From Acidobacteriota bacterium (GTDB taxonomy: Bacteria; Acidobacteriota; Blastocatellia; UBA7656): a DNA stretch of 64,000 nt. Of the stretch, positions 28,459-35,830 are shown in pieces. Location of the stretch: NCBI GenBank assembly GCA_040754075.1, contig JBFMDH010000022.1, positions 60,119 to 124,118 on the forward strand. The letters are read 5' to 3'. The notes under the pieces are model-generated. The model was not told the origin of the DNA and ran no database searches. It was given only the letters and a program-made list of their open reading frames with translations. Numbering within the stretch: position 1 is the first letter of the stretch; each line of letters begins with the position of its first letter. Position numbers and translations under genes: made by a program.

Positions 28459-29595
28459 TCATCCGGCTTTCTCCTTTCTAAAATCATGTGACCGTAATGT
28501 GACCGCCGCTGATTTTTTCTCAATGGCTTCGACTGCCCGGCGCATTCCTGCGTCTGTCGGGTGAGCGTATTTCTCTGTGGTCTTGGTTGATTTATGCCCC
28601 ATCACTTTGGCGACATCTTTGAGGGGAACTCCTGCGTCGGTCGCTCGGGTGCCGAAGGTGTGACGCAAATCATGAAACCGCAGGTCTGTGATTTTGGCGA
28701 GTCGGCATGCAGTTTCCCAGGCTGTCTTAATGGTCGTGTAACGAGTCTGCGTTTTAGGGTTGGTAAAAAGATATTGCCAGCCCTTCATTTTTGCTTCTTC
28801 GACCAGTCGTTTAAGCAGCGCCCGCGAAGTGTTATTCAAGGGAACCTGACGGTCTTCGCCGGACTTGGTTTCTGTGATGTTCAGACAATCGCGCACGAAA
28901 TCCACCTTGTCAGCTGTAAGCTTGAAAAGTTCGGATTCTCTGCGTGTGCCTGTGTGAATCGCAAGCGTCACCATATCCCGCAGGTGAGCACGTTCACCGA
29001 TGAGAACTTTCATCAGCTTTTGCTCTTCTTCAGGCTTGAGGTAACGGACGCGATTTTGTTCCGGGTAAGCCGCGACTTTTGAGCAGGGATTTTCTATGAT
29101 GAGTTTTTTTTCGACTGCCAGTTTGAGAATTGCCGACAGTAAAAAAACTTCCCGGTTAATCGCTGCAGGGGTTCGCGGTTTGGTTGTACGCTTGGTTTCG
29201 TCTTTGTGACGGCTCACAATTGGCGTGTTTTTGCGTTTGATTCTGTACGACTCAACATCAAAAGGCGAAATATCCTTCAATCGCTTTTTACCGAAAAATC
29301 TGATCAACGCTTTACTGCGTAACTGGTCATCTCGAAATGAGCGCTTCGTTGCTTGTGAGTATGGCAGATAGACTTTCTCGGTAAAGGTTTTGAAGTTGTC
29401 GCTTTTTTGAAGTTTGCCGTACTTGCCTTCATGAATATCTGCCCCGATTTTGATGGCTGCACGTTCAGCCTGGGCTTTGGTGCGCGCCGTTGGAATCGGG
29501 ATTCGGTGACGAACATCATCAATGGTTTTGTGGAAGTACCAACAAAAACGGTCGCGTCCCTGCTTATCCTTCCACTCACGTTTGTAAACTGACAT
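28459..29595 (-). CDS. int: Tyrosine integrase of the element
   Basis: A 378-residue protein from the ATG at 29595, which has AAAGGA seven bases upstream; the longer frame to 29625 lacks a ribosome site. The N-terminal about 60 residues match the arm-binding region of phage integrases (WYFHKTIDDVRHRIPIPTARTKAQAERAAIKIG in parts). A SAM-like core-binding domain follows. The catalytic domain has R in HTGTRRESEL, H and R in HDLRHTFGTRA, H in MGHKSTKTT and the nucleophile Tyr in TEKYAH. It should cut and join at the tRNA attachment site. Its stop lies 54 bases from the core repeat. Confidence 0.95.
   Translation of the reverse strand: MSVYKREWKDKQGRDRFCWYFHKTIDDVRHRIPIPTARTKAQAERAAIKIGADIHEGKYGKLQKSDNFKTFTEKVYLPYSQATKRSFRDDQLRSKALIRFFGKKRLKDISPFDVESYRIKRKNTPIVSRHKDETKRTTKPRTPAAINREVFLLSAILKLAVEKKLIIENPCSKVAAYPEQNRVRYLKPEEEQKLMKVLIGERAHLRDMVTLAIHTGTRRESELFKLTADKVDFVRDCLNITETKSGEDRQVPLNNTSRALLKRLVEEAKMKGWQYLFTNPKTQTRYTTIKTAWETACRLAKITDLRFHDLRHTFGTRATDAGVPLKDVAKVMGHKSTKTTEKYAHPTDAGMRRAVEAIEKKSAAVTLRSHDFRKEKAG
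28486..28505. repeat. Candidate integrase arm-type sites (left)
   Basis: Two direct copies of ATGTGACCG at 28486-28494 and 28497-28505, an 11-base period. The same pair with the same spacing is found at 59306-59325 near the other end. They lie 81 bases inside the left core repeat and within the 3' end of the integrase gene. Tyrosine integrases bind such arm repeats with their N-terminal domain. Confidence 0.6.
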
Positions 29596-29681
29596 TGGTT
29601 TGTCCTTTCCCAAGCCGCAAAGCAATGGGCGCGAAGATGTTACCCTTCGCGCCTGATTGCTTCAAGATGTTTGGTTGCAGT

Positions 29682-29999
29682 TTAGAGTTCCTGAATATCC
29701 AATTCATTCACGCCTTTAATCCAGTTCACAAACTCGTTGATGTCGAAAAGGATGTTGCGGCTCCCGGGCGCTTTGTAGGATTTCAAGCCGTTTACGCTGG
29801 CGTTGTCTATCCAGAGGTAAAGGGTTCGAGGGTTGACGTGGGCCAGTTCGGCTGCCTGCTCGACGGTCATAAATTCGATTTGCTCAAAGGTAAAGCTGCC
29901 GTCCGTTTGTGGCGTGACCTTGAGATAAAAAGGCTTCGGCGGTTTCGCGGTAACGCGATCTAAAAGGCGTTCAACTTGTCCGAGTGCGGTTGCTGTCAT
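29682..29999 (-). CDS. Excisionase-like helix-turn-helix protein
   Basis: A 105-residue protein. The C-terminal part is a MerR/excisionase-type winged helix: MTVEQAAELAHVNPRTLYLWID, then a wing GSRNILFDINEFVNWIKG. The N-terminal 40 residues are not recognised. Its place just upstream of the integrase on the same strand fits a recombination directionality factor. AGAAGGAG lies before the ATG. An upstream mini-frame of five codons (30025-30042) carries the GGACAAACC leader and may be a leader peptide for this gene. Confidence 0.8.
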   Translation of the reverse strand: MTATALGQVERLLDRVTAKPPKPFYLKVTPQTDGSFTFEQIEFMTVEQAAELAHVNPRTLYLWIDNASVNGLKSYKAPGSRNILFDINEFVNWIKGVNELDIQEL

Positions 30000-30024
30000 T
30001 GTTGTTTCTCCTTCTGTAGTTCTG

Positions 30025-30042
30025 TTACACTTGGTTCAACAT
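30025..30042 (-). promoter_or_regulatory. Mini-ORF with the GGACAAACCAAAATG start signal
   Basis: The sequence ACGGACAAACCAAAATG followed by four codons and TAA gives the peptide MLNQV. The same start signal precedes real early genes at 29595, 31850, 58223 and 58539. The mini-ORF ends 26 bases before the excisionase start. It could be the relic of a duplicated leader or a translational control peptide. Confidence 0.4.
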
Positions 30043-30095
30043 TTTGGTTTGTCCGTGGAGGGCTGAGGGCTTTAAAACTCTCAGCCCTTCACTTC

Positions 30096-30455
30096 TCAAG
30101 CTGTCACACGACCGGCGGTGATAGCTTCTTCTTTGTCGAGCAATGACAATCTGAAAAGCCCTCGCATTGATTCAATCTCGGCTCTCAAGCATTCGCGTTC
30201 GTGTTCGAGGTCGCGTAGGTTTGAGAGTTTGATTTGATAGGTTTCGTTATCTTCAAGCCTGAGTTTCAAAGCACCGGCTCTTGCGGTGTCGTTTGAATAA
30301 AGCGGCTTGCCGGTTTCTTCGTTTTTGGCTTCGACGATTGCCAGTTGGTGTTTCGCTTCGATGATGGCAAGCGAATCTCTGAGGTAATTGATTGAGCGGG
30401 TATATTCGGCAATGCGCTTGCCGTGTTGTTCGATGTTTTCAAGCAGTTCTTTCAT
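30096..30455 (-). CDS. Coiled-coil early protein
   Basis: A 119-residue, largely helical charged protein with heptad-like spacing (LLENIEQHGKRIAEYTRSIN and YQIKLSNLRDLEHERECLR). No family is recognised. The start has AAGGAG nine bases upstream. It lies in the left early operon together with the excisionase and the ArdC-like gene. A structural or protein-binding role is all that can be suggested. Confidence 0.65.
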   Translation of the reverse strand: MKELLENIEQHGKRIAEYTRSINYLRDSLAIIEAKHQLAIVEAKNEETGKPLYSNDTARAGALKLRLEDNETYQIKLSNLRDLEHERECLRAEIESMRGLFRLSLLDKEEAITAGRVTA

Positions 30456-30522
30456 GGTTGTGTGTTCTCCTTGTGATTATGAGTGACCGGGTTTTCAAGT
30501 CGCCCGGTCACTTGTGGGTTGA

Positions 30523-30798
30523 TTAGTTTTGAAGGTTTGAGCGTCGAACTGTTACGGTCGAGTTGTCGAGCGCCCAAAGCGTCGCGCCTTCATAAGGTGC
30601 GCCAAATTCTTCTGCATCGCTGCTGCTGTATTGCTTTACGAAATAGAATGAAGCGCGAATTTTTTCATCAGAATTGATGAGATATTGAGCGTGTTGCTGT
30701 ATCTCTTCGGTGAAATCGCCTTCGCCTTGCGCGATTTGTTTTGCAGTCCAGTTCGTCGCGCTGATTTCCTCAGCATAAAATTCATGGTGCTTTTTCAT
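30523..30798 (-). CDS. Small hypothetical early protein
   Basis: About 91 residues from the ATG at 30798, which has AAGGAG eight bases upstream; the longer frame starting at 30834 lacks a site. The sequence is mixed helix and strand (EFYAEEISATNWTAKQIAQ, then IRASFYFVKQYSS). It belongs to the left early operon. No family is recognised. Confidence 0.6.
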   Translation of the reverse strand: MKKHHEFYAEEISATNWTAKQIAQGEGDFTEEIQQHAQYLINSDEKIRASFYFVKQYSSSDAEEFGAPYEGATLWALDNSTVTVRRSNLQN

Positions 30799-30849
30799 TG
30801 TTGTATCTCCTTGTGAAGTTATGGGCGCGCACAACGCGCCCGGTTTTGG

Positions 30850-31257
30850 TTAAGCTGCTTGTTGTTCGGTGGCAGGTTCGGTCTGCGCTACATCGAAAAC
30901 ATAGCCCATTAAAAAATTTGGTTTCTCTCGGTTCACATCGTCGCCGGTCGGCTCGTCGTTGGTTCCTTTGGGAATCCAAATCATTAACCCCTGCTCACCT
31001 TTTCGGACGGTTCGCCCAAGTCTTCGCCATTGCTGAAACCCGCCTACGAGTGAGGCTGTTGGGTTCTGATTCAATATCAGGCAAGTATTGAAAACTGATA
31101 GGGCGTGACCTTCACAGGTGGTAACGCACCCAAGCCGGTTGACGATTTCCAGTCGCTCGGTTTCCGAAAGTCTCGCAACAAACTCAACAATTTGTTTGAA
31201 ACTTTCTCGCCGTTCGGCAGCGCGGGCTTTCTGTTCTTCTGTTGGTCTTCTTTTCAT
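30850..31257 (-). CDS. ArdC N-terminal-like ssDNA-binding domain protein
   Basis: A 135-residue protein. The segment LILNQNPTASLVGGFQQWRRLGRTVRKGEQGLMIWIPKG (read in parts) fits the N-terminal domain of ArdC and LtrC, which binds single-stranded DNA. The metallopeptidase domain that follows in full ArdC is missing. In plasmids, ArdC is an antirestriction factor that protects entering DNA. Here only the DNA-binding half is present, so a role in DNA protection or replication of the element is an inference. AGGAGG lies before the ATG. Confidence 0.7.
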   Translation of the reverse strand: MKRRPTEEQKARAAERRESFKQIVEFVARLSETERLEIVNRLGCVTTCEGHALSVFNTCLILNQNPTASLVGGFQQWRRLGRTVRKGEQGLMIWIPKGTNDEPTGDDVNREKPNFLMGYVFDVAQTEPATEQQAA

Positions 31258-31266
31258 TTTTTCCTC

Positions 31267-31452
31267 CTAAAATTTGCAGCGTTTGAGCGACCACCTGAGC
31301 CGCCAGTAAATCGAAGTCGAACGAAACGACCACCACCAGCGCCGAAACATCAACCAGGCGGCGCGGTCGTTGGCTCGCAAGATTGCGGCTGTGCCGGCGC
31401 GCAAGGCGTCCAGCACAGCCAAAGCGAAGGCGACCACATCGGGGCGACGCAT
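31267..31452 (-). CDS. Small cationic, tryptophan-rich protein
   Basis: A 61-residue protein whose ATG overlaps the stop of the SWIM gene (TGATG), so translation is coupled. The first half is a hydrophobic helix (VVAFALAVLDALRAGTAAIL). The second half is rich in Arg and Trp (RRWWWSFRS and YWRLRW) with a net positive charge. This looks membrane-active, somewhat like an antimicrobial or toxin peptide. No family is recognised. Confidence 0.5.
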   Translation of the reverse strand: MRRPDVVAFALAVLDALRAGTAAILRANDRAAWLMFRRWWWSFRSTSIYWRLRWSLKRCKF

Positions 31453-31850
31453 CAGGCGGCCACCTCCGAGGCGATGCGTTGGGCATTTTCGGCAAGTCTG
31501 AAAATTTCGCGTTGTCGTTTGAATTCGTTTCGCGCAATCGAGACAAGCGCATTCGGCACGTCGGCAAATTTAGGGGCGAAGTCGTTGGCGAGCTGGTAGA
31601 GCTGCGATTCGGTGGAAGCCTCACGGAATGAAATGCAGGCAAGCGTTACGAGTTTGCCGGTCGTCGCTAAAATGTGTTTGCAAATGTTGCCATGCAAGGC
31701 GTCAGGGCATTCGCAATACAAGCCATAGACTTCGTAAGTTTTCGTGGCGTCTGATTGTGAATTGACAATGAATTTGTCGAGGTGTTTCACATACCAGGCG
31801 TCGTTAATTTTGATAATTTCCCAAGCGCGTGAAATTCGGTCATTAAACAT
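31452..31850 (-). CDS. SWIM zinc-finger-like protein
   Basis: About 132 residues from the ATG at 31850. YCECPDALHGNICKH matches the SWIM motif (CxCxnCxH), which binds zinc and contacts DNA or protein. The start is fixed by the AAAGGACAAACCAAAATG leader shared with other early genes of the element; the frame to 31880 has no site. It is the first gene of the left early operon, read away from the control region at 31851-32399. Such proteins occur often in phages and plasmids. Confidence 0.7.
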   Translation of the reverse strand: MFNDRISRAWEIIKINDAWYVKHLDKFIVNSQSDATKTYEVYGLYCECPDALHGNICKHILATTGKLVTLACISFREASTESQLYQLANDFAPKFADVPNALVSIARNEFKRQREIFRLAENAQRIASEVAA

Positions 31851-32399
31851 TTTGGTTTGTCCTTTCCGGTGTCTAAACACCGCACGCGTTGCTGAGTCGC
31901 GCCCCTCGGATTTAATGTGTTTAATTATACATTATTATACATATTTACACATAATGAATTATTTTGATTGAGTTGACGGATTAGTAAAGAAATGTTTAAG
32001 GCGCGAGTTGTGGCACGCGGTGTGCAGAAAGCCAATGAACAGCGAGTCCGACGAACGAAGCGAGGTTGTCACCCGAAGGGGCGTAACGCAGTGAAGCACC
32101 GCGCAAGCGCGGTTGGCAACGAGCGAGTGAGTGGATAATAGCTGTTCTGGCGTTCGCACACGCGCACGAATCGCGCGGCGAGTGTTCGCGACGCCGCGCA
32201 TCAAAAAGGGATATTCATTTGTAGCGAAGCGTGAGAGATGCTGCGATGCTCGATGCGTCGCGGCATCGCTATCGAAAGATTGTTTCATTGTGACTGGCTT
32301 GCTGGTCGCCAATTATCGAGGTTTCACATTTCGATTATTCCGGCTCGACGGAACACTGCTCTTGAACCCTGAAAAAAACTTTGCTACAAATCCGATTCG
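31851..32399. other. Divergent control region with hairpin array
   Basis: It separates the left early operon (minus) from the PLD nuclease gene (plus). Bases 31921-31965 are AT rich with TATAAT-like boxes and the motif ATATTTACACATAA (31941-31954) also found inverted at 58446-58459. From about 31990 to 32290 the DNA turns GC rich, with three perfect hairpins: CCGCGC-AA-GCGCGG (32099-32112), GCGCGGCG/CGCCGCGC (32173-32199) and CGATGC/GCATCG (32251-32268). An ncRNA or second origin is possible. A TGGCACG-CGGT-GTGC box at 32011 nearly fits sigma-54. Confidence 0.5.
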
Positions 32400-33032
32400 A
32401 TGAAGTTGCTATTGATTCTCTTTCTTTTTCAACAGTCGAATTCGCAACCCTCCGTTTGTTTTAATCCACAAGAAGCGTGTTTCAATCAAATCATTGAAGA
32501 AGTGTCTAAAGCTAAAATCTCGGTGCGTCTTCAAGCCTACAGCTTAACGAGCGATGCGCTGGCGAATCTGCTCATTCGACTTCAGGAGCGCGGCGTCAAG
32601 GTTTCGGTTATTGTAGACGCAAATAGAATCAATGAACGCGGCAGTGATGCGATGAAACTCAGTGGTTTGCTTTCGGTTTATTCGGACTCTCAACATAAAA
32701 GCGCGCACTCGAAAATTATCGTCATTGATGAAGGCACAGTGATAACCGGCTCAATGAATTTCACTGATTCAGCAAAACGGAATGCGGAGAATGTTTTGAT
32801 TTTGAAGGATAGAAATCTGGTGAAAAGTTATCTTGAGAATTTTAAAACTCATCTTGAACACTCGAAAAGGGTCGGCGCAAGTGGGGATAGAGCGATCCCT
32901 AGCAGAATGCAAAAGGTGAGAGGGGAAATTCACATTTTAGATTTTGCCAAAGCACTTGCGCCTGGCGAACCGGATAGTAACACAGTCGGTTTGTCATTGC
33001 ACAGTCAATCAAGCATTCAACTCTTTGATTAA
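32400..33032 (+). CDS. Nuc-like phospholipase D family nuclease
   Basis: A 210-residue protein with one HKD motif: HSKIIVIDEGTVITGSMNF, i.e. His, Lys, Asp and the following GSMN. Single-HKD members such as Nuc act as dimers and cleave DNA or RNA without metal. The first 20 residues are hydrophobic (MKLLLILFLFQQSNSQ), so it is probably exported or membrane bound, as Nuc of plasmid pKM101 is. The C-terminal 40 residues are not part of the domain. It faces away from the left early operon and its end overlaps the convergent HTH gene by 24 bases. Confidence 0.88.
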   Translation: MKLLLILFLFQQSNSQPSVCFNPQEACFNQIIEEVSKAKISVRLQAYSLTSDALANLLIRLQERGVKVSVIVDANRINERGSDAMKLSGLLSVYSDSQHKSAHSKIIVIDEGTVITGSMNFTDSAKRNAENVLILKDRNLVKSYLENFKTHLEHSKRVGASGDRAIPSRMQKVRGEIHILDFAKALAPGEPDSNTVGLSLHSQSSIQLFD

Positions 33033-33221
33033 ATTTTCCAGCGAATCCCTGCCAATTTTCCATTTACCTTCAATCAACTTTGCATTGATTTTAATATCTA
33101 TTCCATCAATAGATACACTGCCCTGCTCAAGCCAGCGGGTAAACGTTCGGCGTTCAAAATCGTGCCCGCTCTTTTCTTTGATGTAGGCAAGCGCATCGGT
33201 AATCGTGACTCGCTCATTCAT
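33009..33221 (-). CDS. Small helix-turn-helix DNA-binding protein
   Basis: A 70-residue protein with a MerR/excisionase-like layout: VTITDALAYIKEKSGHDFERRTFTRWLEQG, then KWKIGRDSLENLIKELNA as closing helix. It could be a second directionality factor or a repressor for the late-side genes. It is convergent with and overlaps the PLD nuclease gene. Ribosome site is weak. Confidence 0.65.
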   Translation of the reverse strand: MNERVTITDALAYIKEKSGHDFERRTFTRWLEQGSVSIDGIDIKINAKLIEGKWKIGRDSLENLIKELNA

Positions 33222-33389
33222 ACAACCTCCGCGTGGGCTTGGTGAATTATGCCATCGAAAAGCGAATTTTCAGCCTGCTACGGGTAGTCAACTTAGACGA
33301 ATAAGACGAATCGGACGGATAACATTTGTTTATTTGCCAATCTGTGCGATTTTGCAGGCGCAAACTACAACAGAAAGTGAGACTAAGCG

Positions 33390-33539
33390 ATGACTTCGAT
33401 TTTGATTTCAACTTTAATTTCGCTTCTTGCATCAACGGTGAAGAATCCACGCTCTGAAAAAGCAAAGAAACTCCGCTCGACGGTTGAGAAGCTGCACGAG
33501 GCAACGGAGCAGTTTTTAGCTCAAGTTCCGGAGGCGTAA
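33390..33539 (+). CDS. 49-residue phage protein
   Basis: The frame from ATG at 33390 to TAA at 33539 encodes a hydrophobic N-terminal helix (SILISTLISLLAST) followed by a charged helix (RSEKAKKLRSTVEKLHEATEQF). It ends one base before the next gene, so the two are coupled. It could be a small membrane-anchored protein. No family is recognised. Confidence 0.6.
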   Translation: MTSILISTLISLLASTVKNPRSEKAKKLRSTVEKLHEATEQFLAQVPEA

Positions 33540-33540
33540 G

Positions 33541-34113
33541 ATGCGCGGTTCCGATTCGCTTTCAATCAAAGAACTCAATGCGCTAACCGAAGCCTGTGGC
33601 GGCAATCTCGGCATCAGGGATAAAACCTTGATTGAATTGTTTGCCGCTACGGGTCTTCGGGTTTCTGAAATCGCAACGCTTAAAGTGCCGCAAGTGGTCG
33701 TTGCATCGAAGGCGCTGGACTTCTTGCATCTGGAAGCCGAGCACACCAAACGAAAGCGCGGCGGCAAACTGCCACTCAATGAGCGCGTCAAAGCGATGCT
33801 TGAGATTTATGTGGTGTGGTTGAGAACGTGGTATCAAGGCGAGTGGTTGTTTCCGGGCTACGATGACAAGCACATCACCTCGAGGGCGATTCAAAAAATC
33901 ATCAAGCGGCTTAAGCGTGATGCTGGACTTACGAAGAAAGTCACGCCACACAGCTTGAGGAAACATTTCATCAACCGGCTGCTCGACGATAAAACCGATA
34001 TTCGCGTGGTGCGCTCGTTAAGTCGTCATGCCAATCTCGAAAGCCTGCATGCATATGTCGAAGAGAACGAAGGCGAAGCGGTCGCGGCGGTCGAACGATT
34101 GGGCAAGCGGTGA
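33541..34113 (+). CDS. Second tyrosine recombinase, catalytic domain only
   Basis: A 190-residue protein that starts at the catalytic domain and lacks the core-binding and arm-binding domains. It keeps R in TGLRVSEIATL, H and R in PHSLRKHF, R-H in LSRHANLES and Tyr in LHAYVEE. All active-site positions can be assigned, so it may be active. It differs clearly from the integrase at 28459. It stands at the start of the plus-strand operon that leads to the lysis genes. Possible roles are dimer resolution or inversion of a segment in the element; neither is shown. Confidence 0.75.
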   Translation: MRGSDSLSIKELNALTEACGGNLGIRDKTLIELFAATGLRVSEIATLKVPQVVVASKALDFLHLEAEHTKRKRGGKLPLNERVKAMLEIYVVWLRTWYQGEWLFPGYDDKHITSRAIQKIIKRLKRDAGLTKKVTPHSLRKHFINRLLDDKTDIRVVRSLSRHANLESLHAYVEENEGEAVAAVERLGKR

Positions 34114-34121
34114 GGTGGACA

Positions 34122-34310
34122 ATGGCAGTACAACTTGAATTCAAAGAAGTGTGGAAAACTTACGAAGGCGATAGAGGGCGTGGCTGTACCACCGGCATTT
34201 GCGATGAAAACGATGGTCAGCCGATTGAAGAAATCGGCTACACGCCACCAGCGCATCCCTTTTGTGAATGCGAAGTGGTGACGCGGCTCGTGGTCATTGG
34301 TGAGGTGTGA
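34122..34310 (+). CDS. Mini-protein like the C-terminal motif of phage head morphogenesis proteins
   Basis: A 62-residue protein from the ATG at 34122 (a GTG at 34110 overlapping the recombinase stop is an alternative). It has CTTGICDENDGQ and then PPAHPFCECEVV. This C...C....(P)PxHPxCxC pattern is the cysteine/histidine tail of SPP1 gp7 / Mu gpF-type minor head proteins. Here the tail stands alone, without the large N-terminal domain. It may be a relic or a small zinc-binding head protein. Confidence 0.55.
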   Translation: MAVQLEFKEVWKTYEGDRGRGCTTGICDENDGQPIEEIGYTPPAHPFCECEVVTRLVVIGEV

Positions 34311-34313
34311 TTG

Positions 34314-34766
34314 ATGGCGAGTCCCTGGGGTGGTGACAAAGGCGGCGGTCGCAAGAACCCGCGTAAGCCCGGCGGTCAACCGGGCAACACGTCGCGGCGC
34401 GGCAGTCTCGTTTTGCCTAAAGCCAGTGATGCAGAGGAACGCCGGAAATTTCTTGATGCCTATGAAGACGCGCAGCGACACACGCTCACTGAAAAGTTGC
34501 AAACGCTCTTAGACCTGGCGTTTTGCAAAGCGACGTTGTGGGCCGAAGCGATTGGCGTCCAGCGACTCGCGCAGTTGATTGAAACGCTCGACAAGTTCAG
34601 GCGAACGGATGCGGAACTCGACGAACGCGGCAAGGCGAAACAACGCGAAGCGTTAAAAGACGCGGTCATCGGTGACATCTGGGAAGCGGTGAAAGATTGC
34701 GAGCATTGCTCACAGTTGATTGATCGGCGGCTGTCGGCGCTGGAAATAGAGCTAAAGCAATTGTGA
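34314..34766 (+). CDS. Putative small terminase-like DNA-binding protein
   Basis: A 150-residue protein from the ATG at 34314. It begins with a glycine- and arginine-rich segment (GGGRKNPRKPGGQPGN), as seen in DUF5681 and some small terminase or HNH-associated proteins. A helical body follows (LQTLLDLAFCKATLWAEAIG, RRTDAELDERGKAKQREAL) that could oligomerise. No other small terminase candidate is present in the element. It lies far (4.3 kb) from the large terminase gene because lysis and cargo genes sit between. The function is an inference from context. Confidence 0.4.
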   Translation: MASPWGGDKGGGRKNPRKPGGQPGNTSRRGSLVLPKASDAEERRKFLDAYEDAQRHTLTEKLQTLLDLAFCKATLWAEAIGVQRLAQLIETLDKFRRTDAELDERGKAKQREALKDAVIGDIWEAVKDCEHCSQLIDRRLSALEIELKQL

Positions 34767-35144
34767 TTAATGGCGGAAAAGATTTTTGAAATTCACACGC
34801 GGAAAATTTCTGGTGAAAAACGCGCAAGATTTTCAACGGAAAATATTTTTAGAAAATTTCAGCGAGGGTTTTGTTTCAAAGCCTGGTGCGAGTGGAGAGC
34901 GCAAGGCTCGCTTGAGGGTGAACCTCTGAGTTCGCGATTTCGAGCACGAGCGCGACCGGGTGAGGTGGAGTAAAAGAGTGAAGTTCGCAGAATGTGAAAA
35001 TGCGAAGTGTGCGTTGAACAGGGTTTAAATGAGCGAATAAAAGCGTTTGTGAAAGTGCGAACTGTGGTGGTCGGCGGGTGCGAGTGGCGCGAATCGCCTT
35101 GAAATCAGCCGAAGATTCAAAGTTCGCGATTTAAGAGGTGAAAG
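34767..35144. other. Non-coding region with first copy of a diverged repeat
   Basis: Bases 34841-34908 (AAATATTTTTAGAAAATTTC, then AGCGAGGG...CCTGGTGCGAG...GCGCAAGG) closely match 50254-50320. Both copies are followed by AAGTTCG (34981 and 50341). The two copies flank the late module. A short frame of 67 codons at 34770 is not believed because it runs across the repeat. Confidence 0.55.
34841..34908 (+). repeat. Diverged direct repeat, left copy
   Basis: About 68 bases that match 50254-50320 in the same orientation with scattered substitutions; the longest shared blocks include CCTGGTGCGAG and GCGCAAGG. See the right copy and the finding on late-module boundaries. Confidence 0.6.
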
Positions 35145-35528
35145 ATGGCAAGCAGAAGCGAGATAGATTTGACGATTAAAGCGCGTGAGGCCTGGGTGAG
35201 TTCGGCGGTTGAATTTCGAGAGAAGTATCCGAACTCGCCACAGCCGTTTTTGAGTTGCACCTATCGAAGCCCGGAAGAGCAGAACGCGCTTTATGCTCAA
35301 GGGAGAACGAAGCCGGGCAAAGTTGTTACCAATGCGAAAGCCGGTCAATCGAATCACACCAAATATCCGAGTCCGGCTTTTGATATTGCTTTTAAGGACG
35401 GCGCGGGTCGCGTTCACTGGACGGTTGATTTATTCAAATTATTTTCGGTGATTGCAAAGCGAAACGGACTCAGTTGGGGCGGCGATTGGAAATCGTTTAA
35501 GGACTATCCACACTTTGAGAGTGTTTGA
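35145..35528 (+). CDS. Endolysin, M15 D-Ala-D-Ala/L-Ala-D-Glu peptidase
   Basis: A 127-residue protein with the M15 zinc-peptidase pattern: CTYRSPEEQNALYAQGRT, then SNHTKYPSPAFDIAF (His and Asp zinc ligands), and GGDWKSFKDYPHFE (last His ligand). It is the short T5-endolysin / L-alanyl-D-glutamate peptidase type, which cuts peptide bridges in murein. No signal peptide is seen, so it needs a holin, which the next gene may encode. A clear AAGAGGTGAAAG site precedes the ATG. Confidence 0.92.
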   Translation: MASRSEIDLTIKAREAWVSSAVEFREKYPNSPQPFLSCTYRSPEEQNALYAQGRTKPGKVVTNAKAGQSNHTKYPSPAFDIAFKDGAGRVHWTVDLFKLFSVIAKRNGLSWGGDWKSFKDYPHFESV

Positions 35529-35544
35529 TTGAAGGAGCAAAAAC

Positions 35545-35814
35545 ATGATTTGGACACAACGAACCAAACAAGCAATGCAAAAACCGCGACGAGCAACCTG
35601 GGCGGCTGTTGCTCTCGCGGTGATTTCGGTTATCACTCAAATCATCAATTTTGTGAAAATAGATTTGCATCCGATCAAATCTAAGCTTGATGCGATTGAT
35701 GAAAAGACCTCAAGAATTGAACAGAAACTTCAAGATCATGAGATGCGTCTACAAATTTTAGAATACCTTCAAACAGAAAAACCCGACAAAAAATCCAAAG
35801 TTGAAGGTGATTAA
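35545..35814 (+). CDS. Holin-like or spanin-like small membrane protein
   Basis: An 89-residue protein with one membrane segment (WAAVALAVISVITQIINFV) after a basic start. A coiled coil follows (IKSKLDAIDEKTSRIEQKLQDHE). One-TM proteins with a coiled coil beside an endolysin are often holins or inner-membrane spanins. It starts 17 bases after the endolysin, with GGAGC upstream. No sequence family is recognised with certainty. Confidence 0.6.
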   Translation: MIWTQRTKQAMQKPRRATWAAVALAVISVITQIINFVKIDLHPIKSKLDAIDEKTSRIEQKLQDHEMRLQILEYLQTEKPDKKSKVEGD

Positions 35815-35830
35815 TTTTGTAGTTGATATT

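Noticed and set aside
31959..32312. Minus-strand frame of 117 codons in the left control region
   Set aside because: It spans three perfect hairpins and AT-rich promoter DNA, has no ribosome site, and the peptide has poor composition for a real protein.
34770..34973. Frame of 67 codons after the putative small terminase
   Set aside because: It runs across the repeat shared with 50254, where the same reading frame is not kept, so a non-coding repeat explains it better.
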